A stretch of DNA of 64,000 nucleotides, taken from assembly GCA_002104905.1 (NCBI GenBank), contig MCFE01000036.1, positions 1-64,000 of the forward strand, read 5' to 3'. The notes below the pieces were generated by a model that saw nothing but the letters and a program-made list of their open reading frames with translations, was not told the DNA's origin and did not search any database. Both the position numbers and the translations under genes were made by a program. The stretch's first letter is position 1, and the number at the start of each line of letters is the position of its first letter. Shown here piece by piece: positions 1-11,768 of the stretch. Source of the DNA: Basidiobolus meristosporus CBS 931.73 (lineage: Eukaryota > Basidiobolomycota > Basidiobolomycetes > Basidiobolales > Basidiobolaceae).

Positions 1-984
1 CTTCCAAAGGATAGAGAACATGCCAATCACATGCTGGAATGTCTTAGTGTTTGGTGCCACAACAATGGTATGCAGGTGAATGTTGCAAAATCTGCTTATG
101 TTGGTCCCTCAGCACAATGGAGTCATTGCTTAGATGGAGTGGCACTTCCTGCTCCCAGTTATTACAGCTATCTAGGCCTACCTGTATGTAGCACTGGTGT
201 TGATTGGCAACTTTATGTTGACAAATGTATATCAAAAGCTCTTGCACTACTGAGAACTTTGCAGGCAAAAGGTTCAAGATGGCCCCCCCTTGTTAGACTG
301 CAATTGTTCAAATCCTTCCTAAGATCTTGCTGGGAGTACTCTGCCCCAATGATGCACTTCACTCTCAGCCCTGATATCTTGCACAGAATTGAACTAGTAC
401 AAAGGGAAAGCTTAGGCTAGGTAGTAAGTTCTTCTCTATATAATACTAAAGAGTACCATAGATTGATTCAAAGCTTGACTGGCATTGAATCAGTATCCCA
501 GAGATTTGAGACTTTAAGTATCAAGTTTGGCCAGCACTTTGCAAAGTCTAGCCCTGACAACCCATTGAGGGCTTTGGTAGATGCCATTGTAGGAAGAAGA
601 ATAGACACTACTCCAAACTCTTTAATCAAAAAAGGAGTACATTGCCCAGATGGCTACAAACAATATGTACTAGCCAACAGCAGTGCACCTCCTGGTGGAC
701 AGATTCCCCTTTGGGTTGCAATGCATCAAAGGAGACTTCAGAATATATCACAAGTTACTACATCAAGGGATAGAATTAAGCTTATCAGAAAAGACAGTAG
801 ACACACACATAGTGGTGCTGATGTGTCATTGTACCTGAAGAGCACCTTCTATTCCCTCCAGGCTATAAGATGGAGGATGAATACCATATGTCTGGGCTCC
901 AAGTGCCCAATCTGCAAGCAGCCCTTCTATTATACTCATGCTGAAAGATGCTTTGAATTCAAGGATACTGATGCACTCTTCTAG
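1..984 (+). mobile_element. Non-LTR retrotransposon, 3' part of reverse transcriptase ORF (truncated at window edge)
   Basis: The frame is open from base 1 and reads as the part of a LINE-type reverse transcriptase after the catalytic motif: a W-x-x-x-NGM-x-V-N-x-x-KS segment, then YLGLP, then a thumb-like helical region. A single in-frame TAG at 418-420 interrupts the frame; reading continues in the same frame to 984. Near the end is a CX2CX7HX3C knuckle (CPICKQPFYYTHAERC), as is common at the C-terminus of LINE ORF2 proteins. The 5' part lies outside the window. It looks like a decaying copy; family assignment below non-LTR/LINE is not possible here. Confidence 0.75.
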
Positions 985-1269
985 TTTCATACTCAGAGAG
1001 CTTTGGTCAGAAGATTAATTGCATAATAGCTGCAATTAGACCTGAGCTTCTGCCTTGAAATATCTGTACCACTAACACAAATGATTACCGGCTACTATGA
1101 GATCACCTTAGCCCTTTCATGTTCAAACCACTTTGACATAATTTTCACACTCTGAACACTCCCAGCTATCCCTCTTGCTTACACAGGCTTCACATCAGCT
1201 AGCATTGGCTCCTTTAGCATGTATGTTCCATTACAATACTCCTTATCCCAATAAAGCACCAGAACCCGA

Positions 1270-2739
1270 ACCCTAAGCAAAGCACCTGGATCCTAGCTCC
1301 TACAGGCCAATATCTCTGCTGCCCACCTGCAGAAAGGTGTTTGAGCTTCTGCTTTCTTAGGAGCTCTACTCTGACTCCCTCAAGTTTCATCCTGCACAGT
1401 TTGGCTTTGTTCCTGGCCTCTCCTTGGAATATGCAGTCATACTTAGCCAAGATCACTCTCTCCAGTGCAAGTATCCCTCTGTTCTGTTTGATATTACTAA
1501 GGCCTTTGTTTCAGTTGACAGAAATCTGCTTTGGTCCAAGTTGCAATGCTTCTCCAATACCGCTCTCACCCTCCTTGTCAGGTCTCTGTTTCTGGATCCA
1601 CAAGCAAAAATTCTGCACCCAAGTGAGCAATCAGCTGTGTTCTCAGTTCCTAATGGAGTGGTTCAAGGCTCTGTGCTTAGTCATATACTGTTTGCCATCT
1701 TCCTGAATGATTTCCCAAGATTCTCAGCTGACTGCCTGGTTACTCTCTTTGCTGATGACTTCAGAATATCCTCCTCCAATGTGCAACAAGACTCCCAGAC
1801 CATCCACCAGTATCTGCAGAAGAATAATCTCCAGCTTTCCATTGCAAAGACAGTACCTTTGGGCTCTCCCATCAACTTGGAGAACTCCACTCTACCTGCT
1901 CAGGTTTCTGCTACATATCTTGGCTTTCCTTTCCTTCCTACTGACTAGACTCTGGAGCACACCTGAAGAAGAGAATTATCCTGGCAAGACAGGCACTCCA
2001 CAAGCTACTGGCTGTTACTCCTCCTACAACTTCAGCTCCCAGCTGCCTTCTTCTACTCAAGCAGTTTGTCTTCCCTGTCCTGGAATTTGGCTTACCACTT
2101 CTCTCTCTTACTTCTAGAGACTGCACTAAGCTTGACAAGTTTGCAGTATGGTGCATTGCCTCCTTGGTGCCTCATTTGCCTGAATGCCACTACAGACATG
2201 CTATTCTTGGTGCTTTTGGGTTTATGCCCTATTGGATCAGACTTCTCTACCTTAGAACCAGATTATACCTCAGACTTCACAACTGCAACAACCCACTGAT
2301 TAAGGCCTGGAAGAGAACACACCACACAACACCTGGCTCCTGCTGGAGAACTATACTTGGAGATCCTGAAGTCAAGAAGTTTGCTCACTATATTCTGCAG
2401 TCAGAAAAACCCAAGCTGGCCTACCTGAAGTACTTGACAGACCTTTGGCAGCAATATCTGCAGCAGCACACTCCCTTTATGATGAATATCAATCCTTATC
2501 ACATTCCCCTCATTAATGTTGTTCACAAGTCATTCTTACCTCTCTTGCTACCCCCCTTCCCACTGAACAGTATCTTGAGCACTGAAGAACTATCATCACT
2601 TCTTATTAACTTACTTACAAACTCCCCTCAGCTACACACTCTTGTATCAAACTACAACAGTAGTGCTGGCTTCTTTGTTTCAACTGAAATAAAGATTTCA
2701 CCTGTTGATGACTGTCTCCCCCCTAAGAGACTGGACTAA
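1270..2739 (+). mobile_element. Second non-LTR retrotransposon fragment, reverse transcriptase with FADD motif, degraded
   Basis: Translation shows the RT fingers motif SYRPISLLPTCRKVFE, then FGFVPG, FDITKAF, NGVVQGSVLSHILF (usually GxPQGSxLSPxLF) and the catalytic FADD (usually YADD/FADD). The frame is broken by an in-frame TAG at 1358-1360 and by a stop at 1946-1948 followed by a frame change; from about 1960 to 2739 the C-terminal region continues in another frame (LKKRIILARQALHKLL onwards). FDITKAFVSVD replaces the usual FD-x-x-KAFD-x-VD, so a catalytic Asp may also be altered. The copy is non-functional. It is similar in design to the fragment at 1-984, and the two may belong to one family. 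Confidence 0.8.
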
Positions 2740-2755
2740 TTGAAACTTATTGGGG

Positions 2756-3446
2756 TGTTGATAGGTGCATAAGATAAATGAAAATTTGTACCATCAATCA
2801 GCTGATGTTGTAGTAACCACTAAGTTGCTAGATAGATCTCAGATGACTAATCACCTGGGAAGGCTTGGCAGACAAGCTGATAACAAAATGGCCACATGAG
2901 AATTGATCAGGTGTGAGAACTCAAGATAGATTCTGAGATGAGATGAATTACACCACAACTGGGATTCGTTATGTTTAGTTTAGGGAAAATCAGTTAGGAT
3001 ACTATATATTCTAATGGAGTAAAATGGGCCAAGTTTTAAATGTTGTTGCACAACAAGTAGTAGACATTACAGAGAGTGAAGGCTTGGGGCTCTTGATCTG
3101 TTCTAAGTGTCTTGGAGATATTGGAAGTGATTGGGAGAACAAGTAAATCATATTGTATTCACATAATGATTTATTGGATGTAAAGTAGTATTTATACTTT
3201 TACATGGTCTTGGCATACCAAGCACATATAATAAGCTTAAAAAGGTCTCAAGAGCATGTGTACAAAGTTTGGAGCTCTTTGGGCAACTTTGAAAATTTTC
3301 ATGTTCTGAGTACTTGATATTTTGGTGAAAATATTCCAAGTAAATCCTGACAAGGAATTTGGTCAGTATTCTCTAGGATTTGAAAATAATGATCTAAGTG
3401 ACTAAGTTAGGTGAATATTTAGATGGAATTATGAGCTTTTACAACA
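2756..3446 (+). repeat. LTR-like sequence (TGTTG...CAACA) directly after the RT fragment
   Basis: The segment starts TGTTGATAGG and ends TTTACAACA, giving the TG...CA termini typical of LTRs. It contains a TATA-like element (ctatatatt near 3001). Its right half (about 3058-3446) recurs at 3611-4000. No convincing 5-bp target duplication flanks it (tgggg before, gtact after). It codes for nothing. LTR identity is an inference from termini and repetition only; no gag or pol is seen next to it. Confidence 0.4.
3058..3446 (+). repeat. Direct repeat, copy 1 of 3
   Basis: This stretch begins tagtagacattacagagagtg and is matched with many substitutions by 3611-4000, and again in part by about 4040-4240. 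Shared landmarks in order are ttggagatattggaagtga, tttatacttttacatgg, a conserved 'ttggcata' and 'gtgaaaatat', and a terminal ttttacaaca. Confidence 0.75.
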
Positions 3447-3610
3447 GTACTTTAAGGCTTTCTCTCCCACATTTTCAAGAGGGCATTCTTCTCCCATAAC
3501 AATATCCCAAAGGCCTCTTTCCTGTGGCAGCATCTTCATCTTCACTTTCTACACTTGCTAGCTGGATTCATCTAACTTTTCAGCAGAGAGAAAAGTTTCA
3601 GTAATAGCAG

Positions 3611-4000
3611 TAGTAGACATTACAGAGAGTGACAGCTTGGAGCTCATAACCTGTTGTAAGAGTTTTGGAGATATTGGAAGTGACTGGGAGAGCAAGTAGG
3701 GTATGTGGCTTTCACTTGATAATTCCTTGAATGTGAAAATGGTGTCTATACTTTTATATGGGCTTGGCATAGCAAGCATGTAGAATAGGCTTAGAAAAGT
3801 CCCAAGAACATGTGTGCAAAGCTTGGGGCTGTTTAGACAACTTTGAGAATTCTCATGTTCTGGGTACCTAATATTATGGTGAAAATATCACAAGTAAATC
3901 CCAACAGGGAATTTGGTTAGTATTTTCTAGAATTTGTAGGTAAAGATCTAAGTGACTTTGTTAGGTGAATACTTAGGTGGAATTACAAATTTTTACAACA
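3611..4000 (+). repeat. Direct repeat, copy 2 of 3
   Basis: Diverged copy of 3058-3446, offset by about 553 bp and ending in the same ttttacaaca. The divergence includes small indels, so the duplication is not recent. No gene is visible inside it. Confidence 0.75.
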
Positions 4001-4039
4001 CTTTTATCTCTCCAAGTTAATGCATCTTGGGTGTAATTC

Positions 4040-4240
4040 TGAAATTTATGCTATTTCATGGTCTTGGAAAATCAGGCACACCTTGTTTGCTTAGTATAGT
4101 CCCAAGCAGCATTCTGCAAAGCTTTGGGGCTTATGTACTATGATAGTTGGTGAAAACAAAGTAAATCCCACCAAGGAACTTCATCAGAGAGTGGTTAAGT
4201 ACATGAGCTAAGACTTAAGTGGCTACAATATGGAACTTCT
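4040..4240 (+). repeat. Direct repeat, partial copy 3
   Basis: A shorter, more diverged copy with 'tttcatggtcttgg', 'cccaagcagc', 'caaagcttTggggct'-like and 'aagtaaatcccaccaaggaa' in the same order as in the other two copies. The rest of 4240-4704 shows no gene. Confidence 0.55.
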
Positions 4241-4704
4241 GGGTGCAAAACACAAAAATCACACCATGGCTATCTTGAAAACAAGCAGTTATTCACCTAC
4301 AAGGACTTGAGTCACAGTAGCTCCCATGCCAAATTTTGCATTAATCAGCTCACCAATTATAGAGTCACAAACATACAAAAACGTGAATGAAAACATCAGC
4401 AGAGTACTGTATGAAAACCATATTAGAAACTTTCCCCGAGGAGAATTAATTTGGCTTATATCTAAGCTACCCCAAGCGCAGATATCCATATCTAGGATAC
4501 ATGTATAATCCAATTAGGCTGTAGTCAGAAATGGCTGGACCATCCTTCCATTTTTGATTAGCATCATTGGCCAATTGGGTGTGATTGAGCATAGCACCAG
4601 TTGTTTGGGATTGCGGACGCCCAGGGGATTGCGGATAGGACAGCACTTGAAATATATAAAATTCAAAGCGAGTAACTGGCATGTATACAAACACATTTTT
4701 CAGT

Positions 4705-6451
4705 ATGTCGTCCGGCGTAAAGGAGACTCCTTTGCCCAAGGCTCAGTTCTTCGTCTTGACTTGTGTGCTCCTGGCTGAGCCAATCACGTTCACAGTTATA
4801 TTTCCGTTCATGTACTATGTAAGACTCCAAGTTGTCGGGGCTACTGCTCCTGCATTGTGCTAACCTTGATTGCTTTTCAGATGGTACTGTGACTACTAGA
4901 CCTTCATTTACACCCCCTCTGTTCTAAGCTTCGTTGGTAGGTGCGTGATTTCGGAATTGCTCGAGAGGAAAAAGATATAGGATACTATGTTGGCTTGTTG
5001 GCAGCAGTATTCTCGGTGTCTCAGATGTTATCTGGTCTATTTTGGGGAGTGCTATCGGATCGCATTGGTCGTCGACCAATCATCCTTTTTGGGATGCTTG
5101 GAAACTTGGTTGGCTGTATTTTACTTGGTCTCAGCAAGTCCTACCCCTTTGCCATTTTTGCTCGTTGTCTAAGCGGGCTCCTCAACGGAAATGCTGGGGT
5201 TGTCAAGACTGTCATTGGAGAGCTGACTGATCGTACCAATCAATGTGAGAGCTTATGCTTATTGTTTGCGACATCAATTAGCGGAAATGTAACTGACATT
5301 TGTTTGCTTCAGCTAAAGGTTTTAGTCTTCTCTCATTGACGTGGGGCGTGGGTGTTATCGGTGAGTATACTATGATGTCCTATTCTTTACCAACTTGGAA
5401 GCGGCTAACACTGTGGCGTCGTTAGTCGGCCCTTCAATTGCAGGCTTACTGTCCAATCCGGCCGAGCAATTTCCATCTTTGTTCGGCTCTGTGGCCTTAT
5501 TCAAGGAGTATCCTTATCTACTTCCTTGTACCGCTGCCGCGTCGATTACAGTTCCTGCCTTTGTAGTAGGTGTTTTCGTGTTGCAGGAGACCTTGAAGCC
5601 TAAGAGAACAATTAATGTTGATCCGTCAGCATCCACCCCAACCGAGAGTTCACCTCTTCTAAGTGATCAAAATAGCTTACATTCAACTATGGTGACTGGT
5701 TCTTCCAGTCCATTCACCTTCCCCGTCATCATGGTCATCTCAAGCTATTGCTTTTTGGCTTTTCAAACTACGCTTTTTGATGAGTTATTCCCCGTTTGGG
5801 CTTCGACACCCGTCCGTCTTGGCGGTCTTTCCTTTACAGTATCTAACATTGGTCTTGCACTCTCTTCAGGAGGCATTACTCTCATTATCGGGCAGCTGGT
5901 TGTATACCCGCTATTCCAACGTTATCTTGGAACCCTAGCTTACTACAGGTGGAGTCTTGTTGCATACGTGGTCACCTTCTTTTCCTTCCAGCTTGGCTCG
6001 GTGGTCGCAAAGAAAGTGGAGTTTGAGGGCTGGAATGATGGCTGGGTGTGGGCCTTTGTTGTGTTCAACTTGACATCCAAAGCATTGTGCGGGGCGGGCG
6101 CTTTCACCAATATATTTATTTTGGTATGTAACTCCCACAATTGAATCCTCAATCTCCAGATAACTAACCACTCACTGCATTTAGCTAAATAACAACGTTC
6201 CCAGCGAGAAGCTGGGTACTGTTAATGGAGTGGCACAATGTGTAGCTGCTTTTACCAGAGCCACCTCGCCCGCTCTTGGTGGATTCTTGTGGAGTTGGTC
6301 GCTCAAGTCAGGGTTATCCTATCCACTGAATCACCAATTCTCGTGGATACTGCTCACGTTGTTCAGCTTTATTTCACTAATTCAAAGCTTTTGGATTACC
6401 GATTCCAAACCAAAGGCAGATGAAGTTGTTACTGTAGAGCAGTCGGCATAG
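4705..6451 (+). CDS. MFS transporter, ZIFL/YCR023C-like (six exons including a 3-nt micro-exon)
   Basis: Proposed exons are 4705-4818, 4881-4883, 4941-5244, 5313-5360, 5426-6123 and 6185-6451, giving 477 aa. Every junction is GT-AG and every phase closes. The protein reads as a 12-helix major facilitator: helix 1 with FPFMYYM-VRDFG, the motif-A loop GVLSDRIGRRP between helices 2 and 3, WGVGVIVGPSIAGLLSNPAE in helix 5, a Ser/Thr-rich central loop, and RATSPALGGFLWSWSL near the end. This order matches plant zinc-induced-facilitator-like carriers and the fungal YCR023C group, whose substrates are poorly known. Membrane location is expected. The second exon is the single codon ATG, which restores the Met found between FPFLYF and IEDF in relatives. 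An alternative single 122-nt intron (4819-4940) would leave out that residue. Confidence 0.88.
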
Positions 6452-7130
6452 AAACCGAACAAGTCAATCTGCCAAAATGTACTTTGAATGTTATAACTTT
6501 CGGAATTGACATAAACAGCTGGGTTCTCAATGCTTGTTGTCTATCCTCAGATGACCAATGTATGGAAGGGAATTCTTACAGGTTATGAAGGGTCTGGGCA
6601 TCAATGAAATACTAGGTTAGTTTCACCCAGTTGCTACTGTGCACTGGAATGTCCATGTGTAGCATATTAACGGAGTCATATTTGTGTATTTCGTATTAGC
6701 CATTATATCGAACATCCTTATTGCTGGAGAATCTGGACCAGGCCCCAATTAGTTAAATCATCATTAGGGCTCTTTGTATCTAGATCCATTCCAGGAAAAA
6801 GCAATATCCATTATTTCGGGACGATATTGCTTCCGCAGTGGAATGTTTTAAAATGGAAAATCCGATCCCGAAACAGCATATCGACTAGCATTGAACTTGC
6901 CAAAATAGATACACCCCATTAGATGCTACATACTGGGTTGATGATATGGAATGCTGCCTTGAGTGTCATTTATGAGGTTAGAATGAAAGGATGTGTAACT
7001 AAGAGAATCGCAGCGGGGCAACTAATGATGTGCTTCACATGGTTCGACACCTTTTTTCCGCATCACGATGTAACCAGAAGGGTACTGTGGCTCACAAATA
7101 CTGGGTAAGACAAAATAGATGCTTATGGCG
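6452..7130. other. Intergenic, no gene seen
   Basis: The stretch between the MFS gene and the ABC-F pseudogene shows only short open frames without recognisable motifs. An AT-rich imperfect palindrome lies near 6795-6835 (gcaatatcc...cgatattgc); its meaning is unknown. Confidence 0.5.
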
Positions 7131-7134
7131 CAAA

Positions 7135-9015
7135 TACACACTACTTGGTGACTAATTTGAACGGGTTTTGTTGAAAGCCGGCACTCACTACGGCCTTATC
7201 GGGCGGAATGGTATTGGGAAATCAACCTTACTCAAAAGCCTGGGCTGCGGTAAGCTTATTGGATTCCCCAAGAACATTACCGCATTGTACATAGAGCAGT
7301 TGCAGGAATCAGAGTGCCAAGCCTTTAACAGAACCGTGTTCGAAACTGTTTTGAGTGTTAACGTTCAACGTTGCAAGTTGATGGATAATATATCTGAGCT
7401 AGAGGGTGCACTTGAAGTCAATACACCGGCTGCATTGAACAGGGCAGCCTACTATGTCATGGCGCAAAAAGCAAATGAGCAAGCCGAATTGGACAATTAG
7501 GACGCTACCAAGCGCAGTGGCAAGCGAGGCTTGGAGGCCCGAACCAAAGCACGTCAATCTGAAGCGAACGCAGCAGCGAACAGTTAGCAAATGCTGAAGA
7601 TTTACCAAAAATAGAAACCTCGGCCATTTACGAGATGCTTTCTGAATTCTACGACAAGCTATCCCTGCTAGAGGATGACGATGAGGATGAAATGATCCGA
7701 GACATTTTGAAAGGACTTGGATTCAGCCAGAAACAACAGGATGCACCTGTTGCGGAGTTGAGCGGTGGTTGGCGTATGCGAGTGGCTTTAGCACAGGCAC
7801 TGTACATGAAACCCGACATTCTATTGCTGGACGAGCCCACAAACCATCTGGATTTGCCGGCCATTGTCTCGCTTAGAACTTACCTGTCATCAATCACCGA
7901 CCAAACTCTTGTAATTATATCTCATGATAGACATTTTTTGAATTCAGTGGTGGATGAGATTATCTGTTTCAAAAACAAGACTCTGTCGTACCACCCTGGC
8001 AACTATGATGACTACAAAATAACACTGAAGACGTAGCCAAGAAGAAACAGAATCTGCATGACAACATTGAGAGAAAAAGATGCACATCCAGAAGTCGATC
8101 GAGAAAGCCGTTCAGCATGCGAAATCTAGTGGCGACGATAAACGATTGGGATTAGTTGCGTCGCGAAAGAAGAAATTGGAGCGAATGGGGATGGACAAAA
8201 CAGAGGATGGTAAGCGCTTCAAGGTGTCCTACCGAGAAGGTTGGTATGAAACGGCCAGGGTTTAGGTTGTGTTGAGATAGCTGAGCCGTCTGTAACCTTC
8301 ACTTTCCCTCGGCCCGATCCTCTTCGAAGCAATGCACCAATGCTGCAGCTACGTAACATATTCTTCAGATACCCGGGTGCTAAAGCTGATGTAGTGACAT
8401 CTATCTCCATAAGTATTGAGCCTGGGTCACGAATCGGTCTTGTTGGGGCAAATGGAAGTGGCAAATCCACATTAGTGGATCTAACCAATGGTACCTTACG
8501 CCCAACCAAGGGAACCATTGAAAGGAATCCAAGTTTACGTGTTGGATACTTCTCACAACATTAGCAACGAATCAGCTGCTACATTTATCAAGAAGAAAGT
8601 GGATGAATGCAGCACCATTCCACTAAGGGATACTCAAGAAATCAGGAGGTATCTTGGGAATTTCGGATTATCGGGCAATGTTCCTTTGCAGCCTCTCAAT
8701 ACCTTGTCTGGGGGACAGAAATCCCGGGTCGTCCTAGCAACAACGATGTTAACAAATCCTCACCTACTTCTGTTGGATGAAATCACCAATCACTTGGATC
8801 TAGAATTCATCGAGGGGTTGAGAAAGGCTATTGCAACATTTGAAGGTGCAGTTGTTTTGGTATCTCACGATCAGTGCTTCGTGCAAGAGACCGGTGGCAT
8901 GAATGAGGATGCAGAGACGGAGGATTGTGAAGCATTCGACTCTCGCATATATATTGTCCGAAATCACGAGGCTCGCCCAATCGAAGATGTTCAAGAATAC
9001 GTTGATTCCTTGTAA
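7135..9015 (+). pseudogene. ABC-F family ATPase (GCN20/ABCF3-like) pseudogene
   Basis: Both nucleotide-binding domains are recognisable in order but spread over several frames. NBD1 has Walker A GRNGIGKST (about 7200), signature LSGGWRMRVALAQAL and Walker B DILLLDEPTNHLDLPA (about 7755-7860), and the H-loop SHDRHF. The inter-domain arm includes KSSGDDKRLGLVASRKKKLERMG. NBD2 has VGANGSGKST (about 8435), LSGGQKSRV and LLLLDEITNHLDLEF (Pro replaced by Ile). In-frame stops occur at 7498-7500 and about 7585, and frame changes near 7630, 8075, 8270 and 8565. The normal N-terminus and start codon are missing. ABC-F proteins act in translation and ribosome biogenesis rather than transport; a functional copy presumably exists elsewhere. 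Confidence 0.85.
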
Positions 9016-10340
9016 TGCGAGCCAAGAAAGGATTCTTACCTTGAATTAAAACCCACTCTTATTCTCAATCTTTTCCGAGTGTACATATATATGTATATGA
9101 TTGTTAGTTATGGTTCGGTTTAAAATAGCATATTTTTAGTGTATCGGTGTCTAATCTCCCATACCAGCCCAGCATGCATAGATCGAATATTCAACAAACT
9201 TTTGACACTTCGAAAGATATAATTGCTCTGTTATGTCTTTTCAGGGTCGTCCGTGTCGAGGGCCCCAATTTAATAACCGAAATTATCATATTAAGGTATC
9301 TAACGGAACCTTTAGCATTCTCGGAGAAGTAGCAGGCGAACCATTTCCTATAGCCCAACTGAGCTTTCATTAGTGATATTTTACCTTCACGGGCATCTTG
9401 TTTCGAAATATAGTTCGTGAAATGTATGCCGAGTGTATGTTCGCGCTATTATGGAACCAAACAAGTTGATCGGAGCAATCATAGAGTAGTTGGTAATACG
9501 TTGCAAGGTTGCTTATATTTGCATTCGGTGTCATTTTCTAGATACATAGTACAAACTGGTTGACCTTTGCTACACTTTGGTTTCTGTCAGCAGAATTCTT
9601 AACAAGATAACATAGAGCGTGTGGCCATTTCCAAGGTCTCAGCAATACTCGCTGTATCACCCCGAACCCTAGTCTACTGGCACAACGAGCCAGAATCAGC
9701 TACTACAAGCCAGATTTGATTATTTACGGAGTTACTCAGATTCTCACTTCTCCGGCATAGCTAACTAGGAATTAGCTCAACATTGCTCAATTTCTCCCAC
9801 CTCAGACCTAGGAATTGTACACATTGCCTTAGCTTCTAGATAAAGATTACAACAACTTCTTGCTATTCTCCCCAGCTATCTGTGGATAATAAGCAATTCG
9901 TCCCTCAATATCGACAGGAAATCAGCGCTACTCATTACTGTAGTATTATTGATAACTCCTTGTTGGTTAAAGCAAGCAGCCGAAGCAGATGTTATATTCC
10001 AACAATGAGTATCGGGATGTACGTTCGCCTTGGGGTTAGTGAATCCAGATGTGTCCGTAGCAAATTATGAATTAGGGATAGTTACATGGAGACATATATT
10101 GAGAGGAGTCTAGATGGGTCAGACTCAACCAATACCTTAAATAATATTTGGTCAATCTAGGCTCTACGCCATTACCATAGGGAGGAGCATTTACCTATAT
10201 CCCCAACTACCTGGTTCGATTTAACTGTATTCTGTTTGTAAGCTTGATTTTTCGGCATTTCCCTATAGCGCCTTGTCAATCTCTGTATGCTTGGATGAAA
10301 ACCGCAGCAGTCGTCACCAATCACAGCCCCGCCATAATCC
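9016..10340. other. Intergenic, no gene seen
   Basis: About 1.3 kb with only short frames lacking motifs. The right end holds the promoter of the kinase-like gene that follows. Confidence 0.5.
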
Positions 10341-10385
10341 GCAGCCACCAAGCCTTTTTAAAGGCTCTGTCGAACAATCAACCAG
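10300..10385 (+). promoter_or_regulatory. Promoter shared in design with the paralog at 16.5 kb (CCAAT-like and TATA-like)
   Basis: The sequence reads ggatgaaaaccgcagcag, then ccaatcac, then ccgcagccacc, then a TATA-like ctttttaaaggctc about 35 bp before the ATG. The same elements in the same order stand before the ATG at 16532, although the surrounding bases have diverged. Confidence 0.5.
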
Positions 10386-10391
10386 TGCAAG

Positions 10392-11768
10392 ATGCAATCT
10401 AATACTGCAATCATTACACTTGCTAGCATTGCCGCGGGGGCTGTATTATACTCAGCCCTTCTTCCGCAAATTTCCAGGCGTTACCTCAAAGCAAAATGTC
10501 AATTCATTGCCCACACCACTGAGTTTTTTAACAAATGGTTTCGCTTCGGGCATCTCCCTTACCCTGGGGATGACTCCATGTCCCCGCAATGGATTACTCG
10601 TGCACTTAGGGACAGTGGAATATTAAATTCGAAGAACGAAGTGGAGTCGGTTGTTGTCGAAGATCTTGTGGGTAATAGAGGGCTTGGTGGCTCACTTAGT
10701 CGACTTCGACTGACATATGCCAATAACGAAGCGGGTACTTCGCCTCTTCCCCAAACTCTTATCTTGAAGATGTCTATTGCTGGAGTCGACAGTCGCAGCT
10801 GTGCTATATCAGCTGGCCACTTCCGAGAAGCAGTGGTGTACAAAAAGCTGGGTACCCATTACGCCAAATATTTACCAAAAGTTTACTTCACATACGACTC
10901 TTCCTTAACTGGGACGTTCATTATTTTGATGGAAGATCTAATGGAAGGTAAAGAAGCAATAGGGGTGAATCACCTATTTGGCAACCAAATCTGGGGAGCA
11001 AACAACACACTATCGAACCCACCTGACCAGGTGGAAGTACTGCAGAAGATGTTTGGATTTGCGGCTGAGCTTCATGCTAAATATTGGAATGATCGATCAC
11101 TATTGAATCAAGATTGGGTCAAAGGAGCAGGCTGGTACCAAGGCAGAGATCGAGCAAGATGGGAACTTGCTATTGATCGAGCCCGAACTTCATGGGAGCT
11201 GTGTAAGCAGCGCATAGCCTCAGGGGAATCTGAACTCCAGCTGGCCCCCAAGTTCATCAAGATATTGGATAAGTCGTTTGCATCCGCTTCTTGGGATAAT
11301 CTACAGAAGCACTTGCGGGATCAGAAGGTTCCCTTCACACTCACTCATGGAGATTATCATGCAGCAAATATGATATGGGTGCATTCCGACTCTGAACAGC
11401 AGCTACGTGTGCACGACTGGTCAGAGGTCGGTGTATGGGAACCCACTGCGGATCTGGGACAAACAATCATCTCAGATGTAAAACCAGAGATATGGCGCGA
11501 TAGTCAAATGGACATCAAGCTGTTGCGAGAGTACTGGGAAAAACTCGTCAGCCTGGGAGTGTCTGCAGAGGAGTATCCGTTTGATTTGTGCCTGGAGAGA
11601 TATGAACGGGCAGCTGTCGAGAGATGGATCTGGTTGTTTGGCTTAATGTCAGTATTTGAGCTGCCAGTGGCGGCAATTCAGTACTTCCACGACCAAATCC
11701 TAACATTTATCGAGGCACATGGTGATCATGAAGTTTATATCTTAAAACCAGTGGTGTGCTTCATTTGA
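10392..11768 (+). CDS. Kinase-like protein, aminoglycoside phosphotransferase/EcKinase-like (paralog A)
   Basis: Single-exon gene, 458 aa. It begins with a hydrophobic N-terminal segment (about residues 4-25), which could be a membrane anchor or signal sequence. The body resembles the choline kinase/APH/ecdysteroid-kinase-like superfamily: LPQTLILKM as the beta-3 strand with the Lys, FREAVVYKKL as an alpha-C-like helix, IILMEDL in the hinge, FGFAAELHAKYW, the catalytic Brenner motif HGDYHAANMIW near residue 319, and HDWSEVGVWEPTADLGQ as the DFG-equivalent metal site. The catalytic Asp of HGD and Asn of ANM are kept, so small-molecule phosphorylation is plausible. The substrate cannot be told. 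It has a close paralog at 16532-17908. Confidence 0.85.
   Translation: MQSNTAIITLASIAAGAVLYSALLPQISRRYLKAKCQFIAHTTEFFNKWFRFGHLPYPGDDSMSPQWITRALRDSGILNSKNEVESVVVEDLVGNRGLGGSLSRLRLTYANNEAGTSPLPQTLILKMSIAGVDSRSCAISAGHFREAVVYKKLGTHYAKYLPKVYFTYDSSLTGTFIILMEDLMEGKEAIGVNHLFGNQIWGANNTLSNPPDQVEVLQKMFGFAAELHAKYWNDRSLLNQDWVKGAGWYQGRDRARWELAIDRARTSWELCKQRIASGESELQLAPKFIKILDKSFASASWDNLQKHLRDQKVPFTLTHGDYHAANMIWVHSDSEQQLRVHDWSEVGVWEPTADLGQTIISDVKPEIWRDSQMDIKLLREYWEKLVSLGVSAEEYPFDLCLERYERAAVERWIWLFGLMSVFELPVAAIQYFHDQILTFIEAHGDHEVYILKPVVCFI

Noticed and set aside
8037-8340. Explaining the breaks in the ABC-F region as introns
   Set aside because: The frame changes fall inside conserved helices and no GT-AG pairs restore the frame. 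Several in-frame stops remain.
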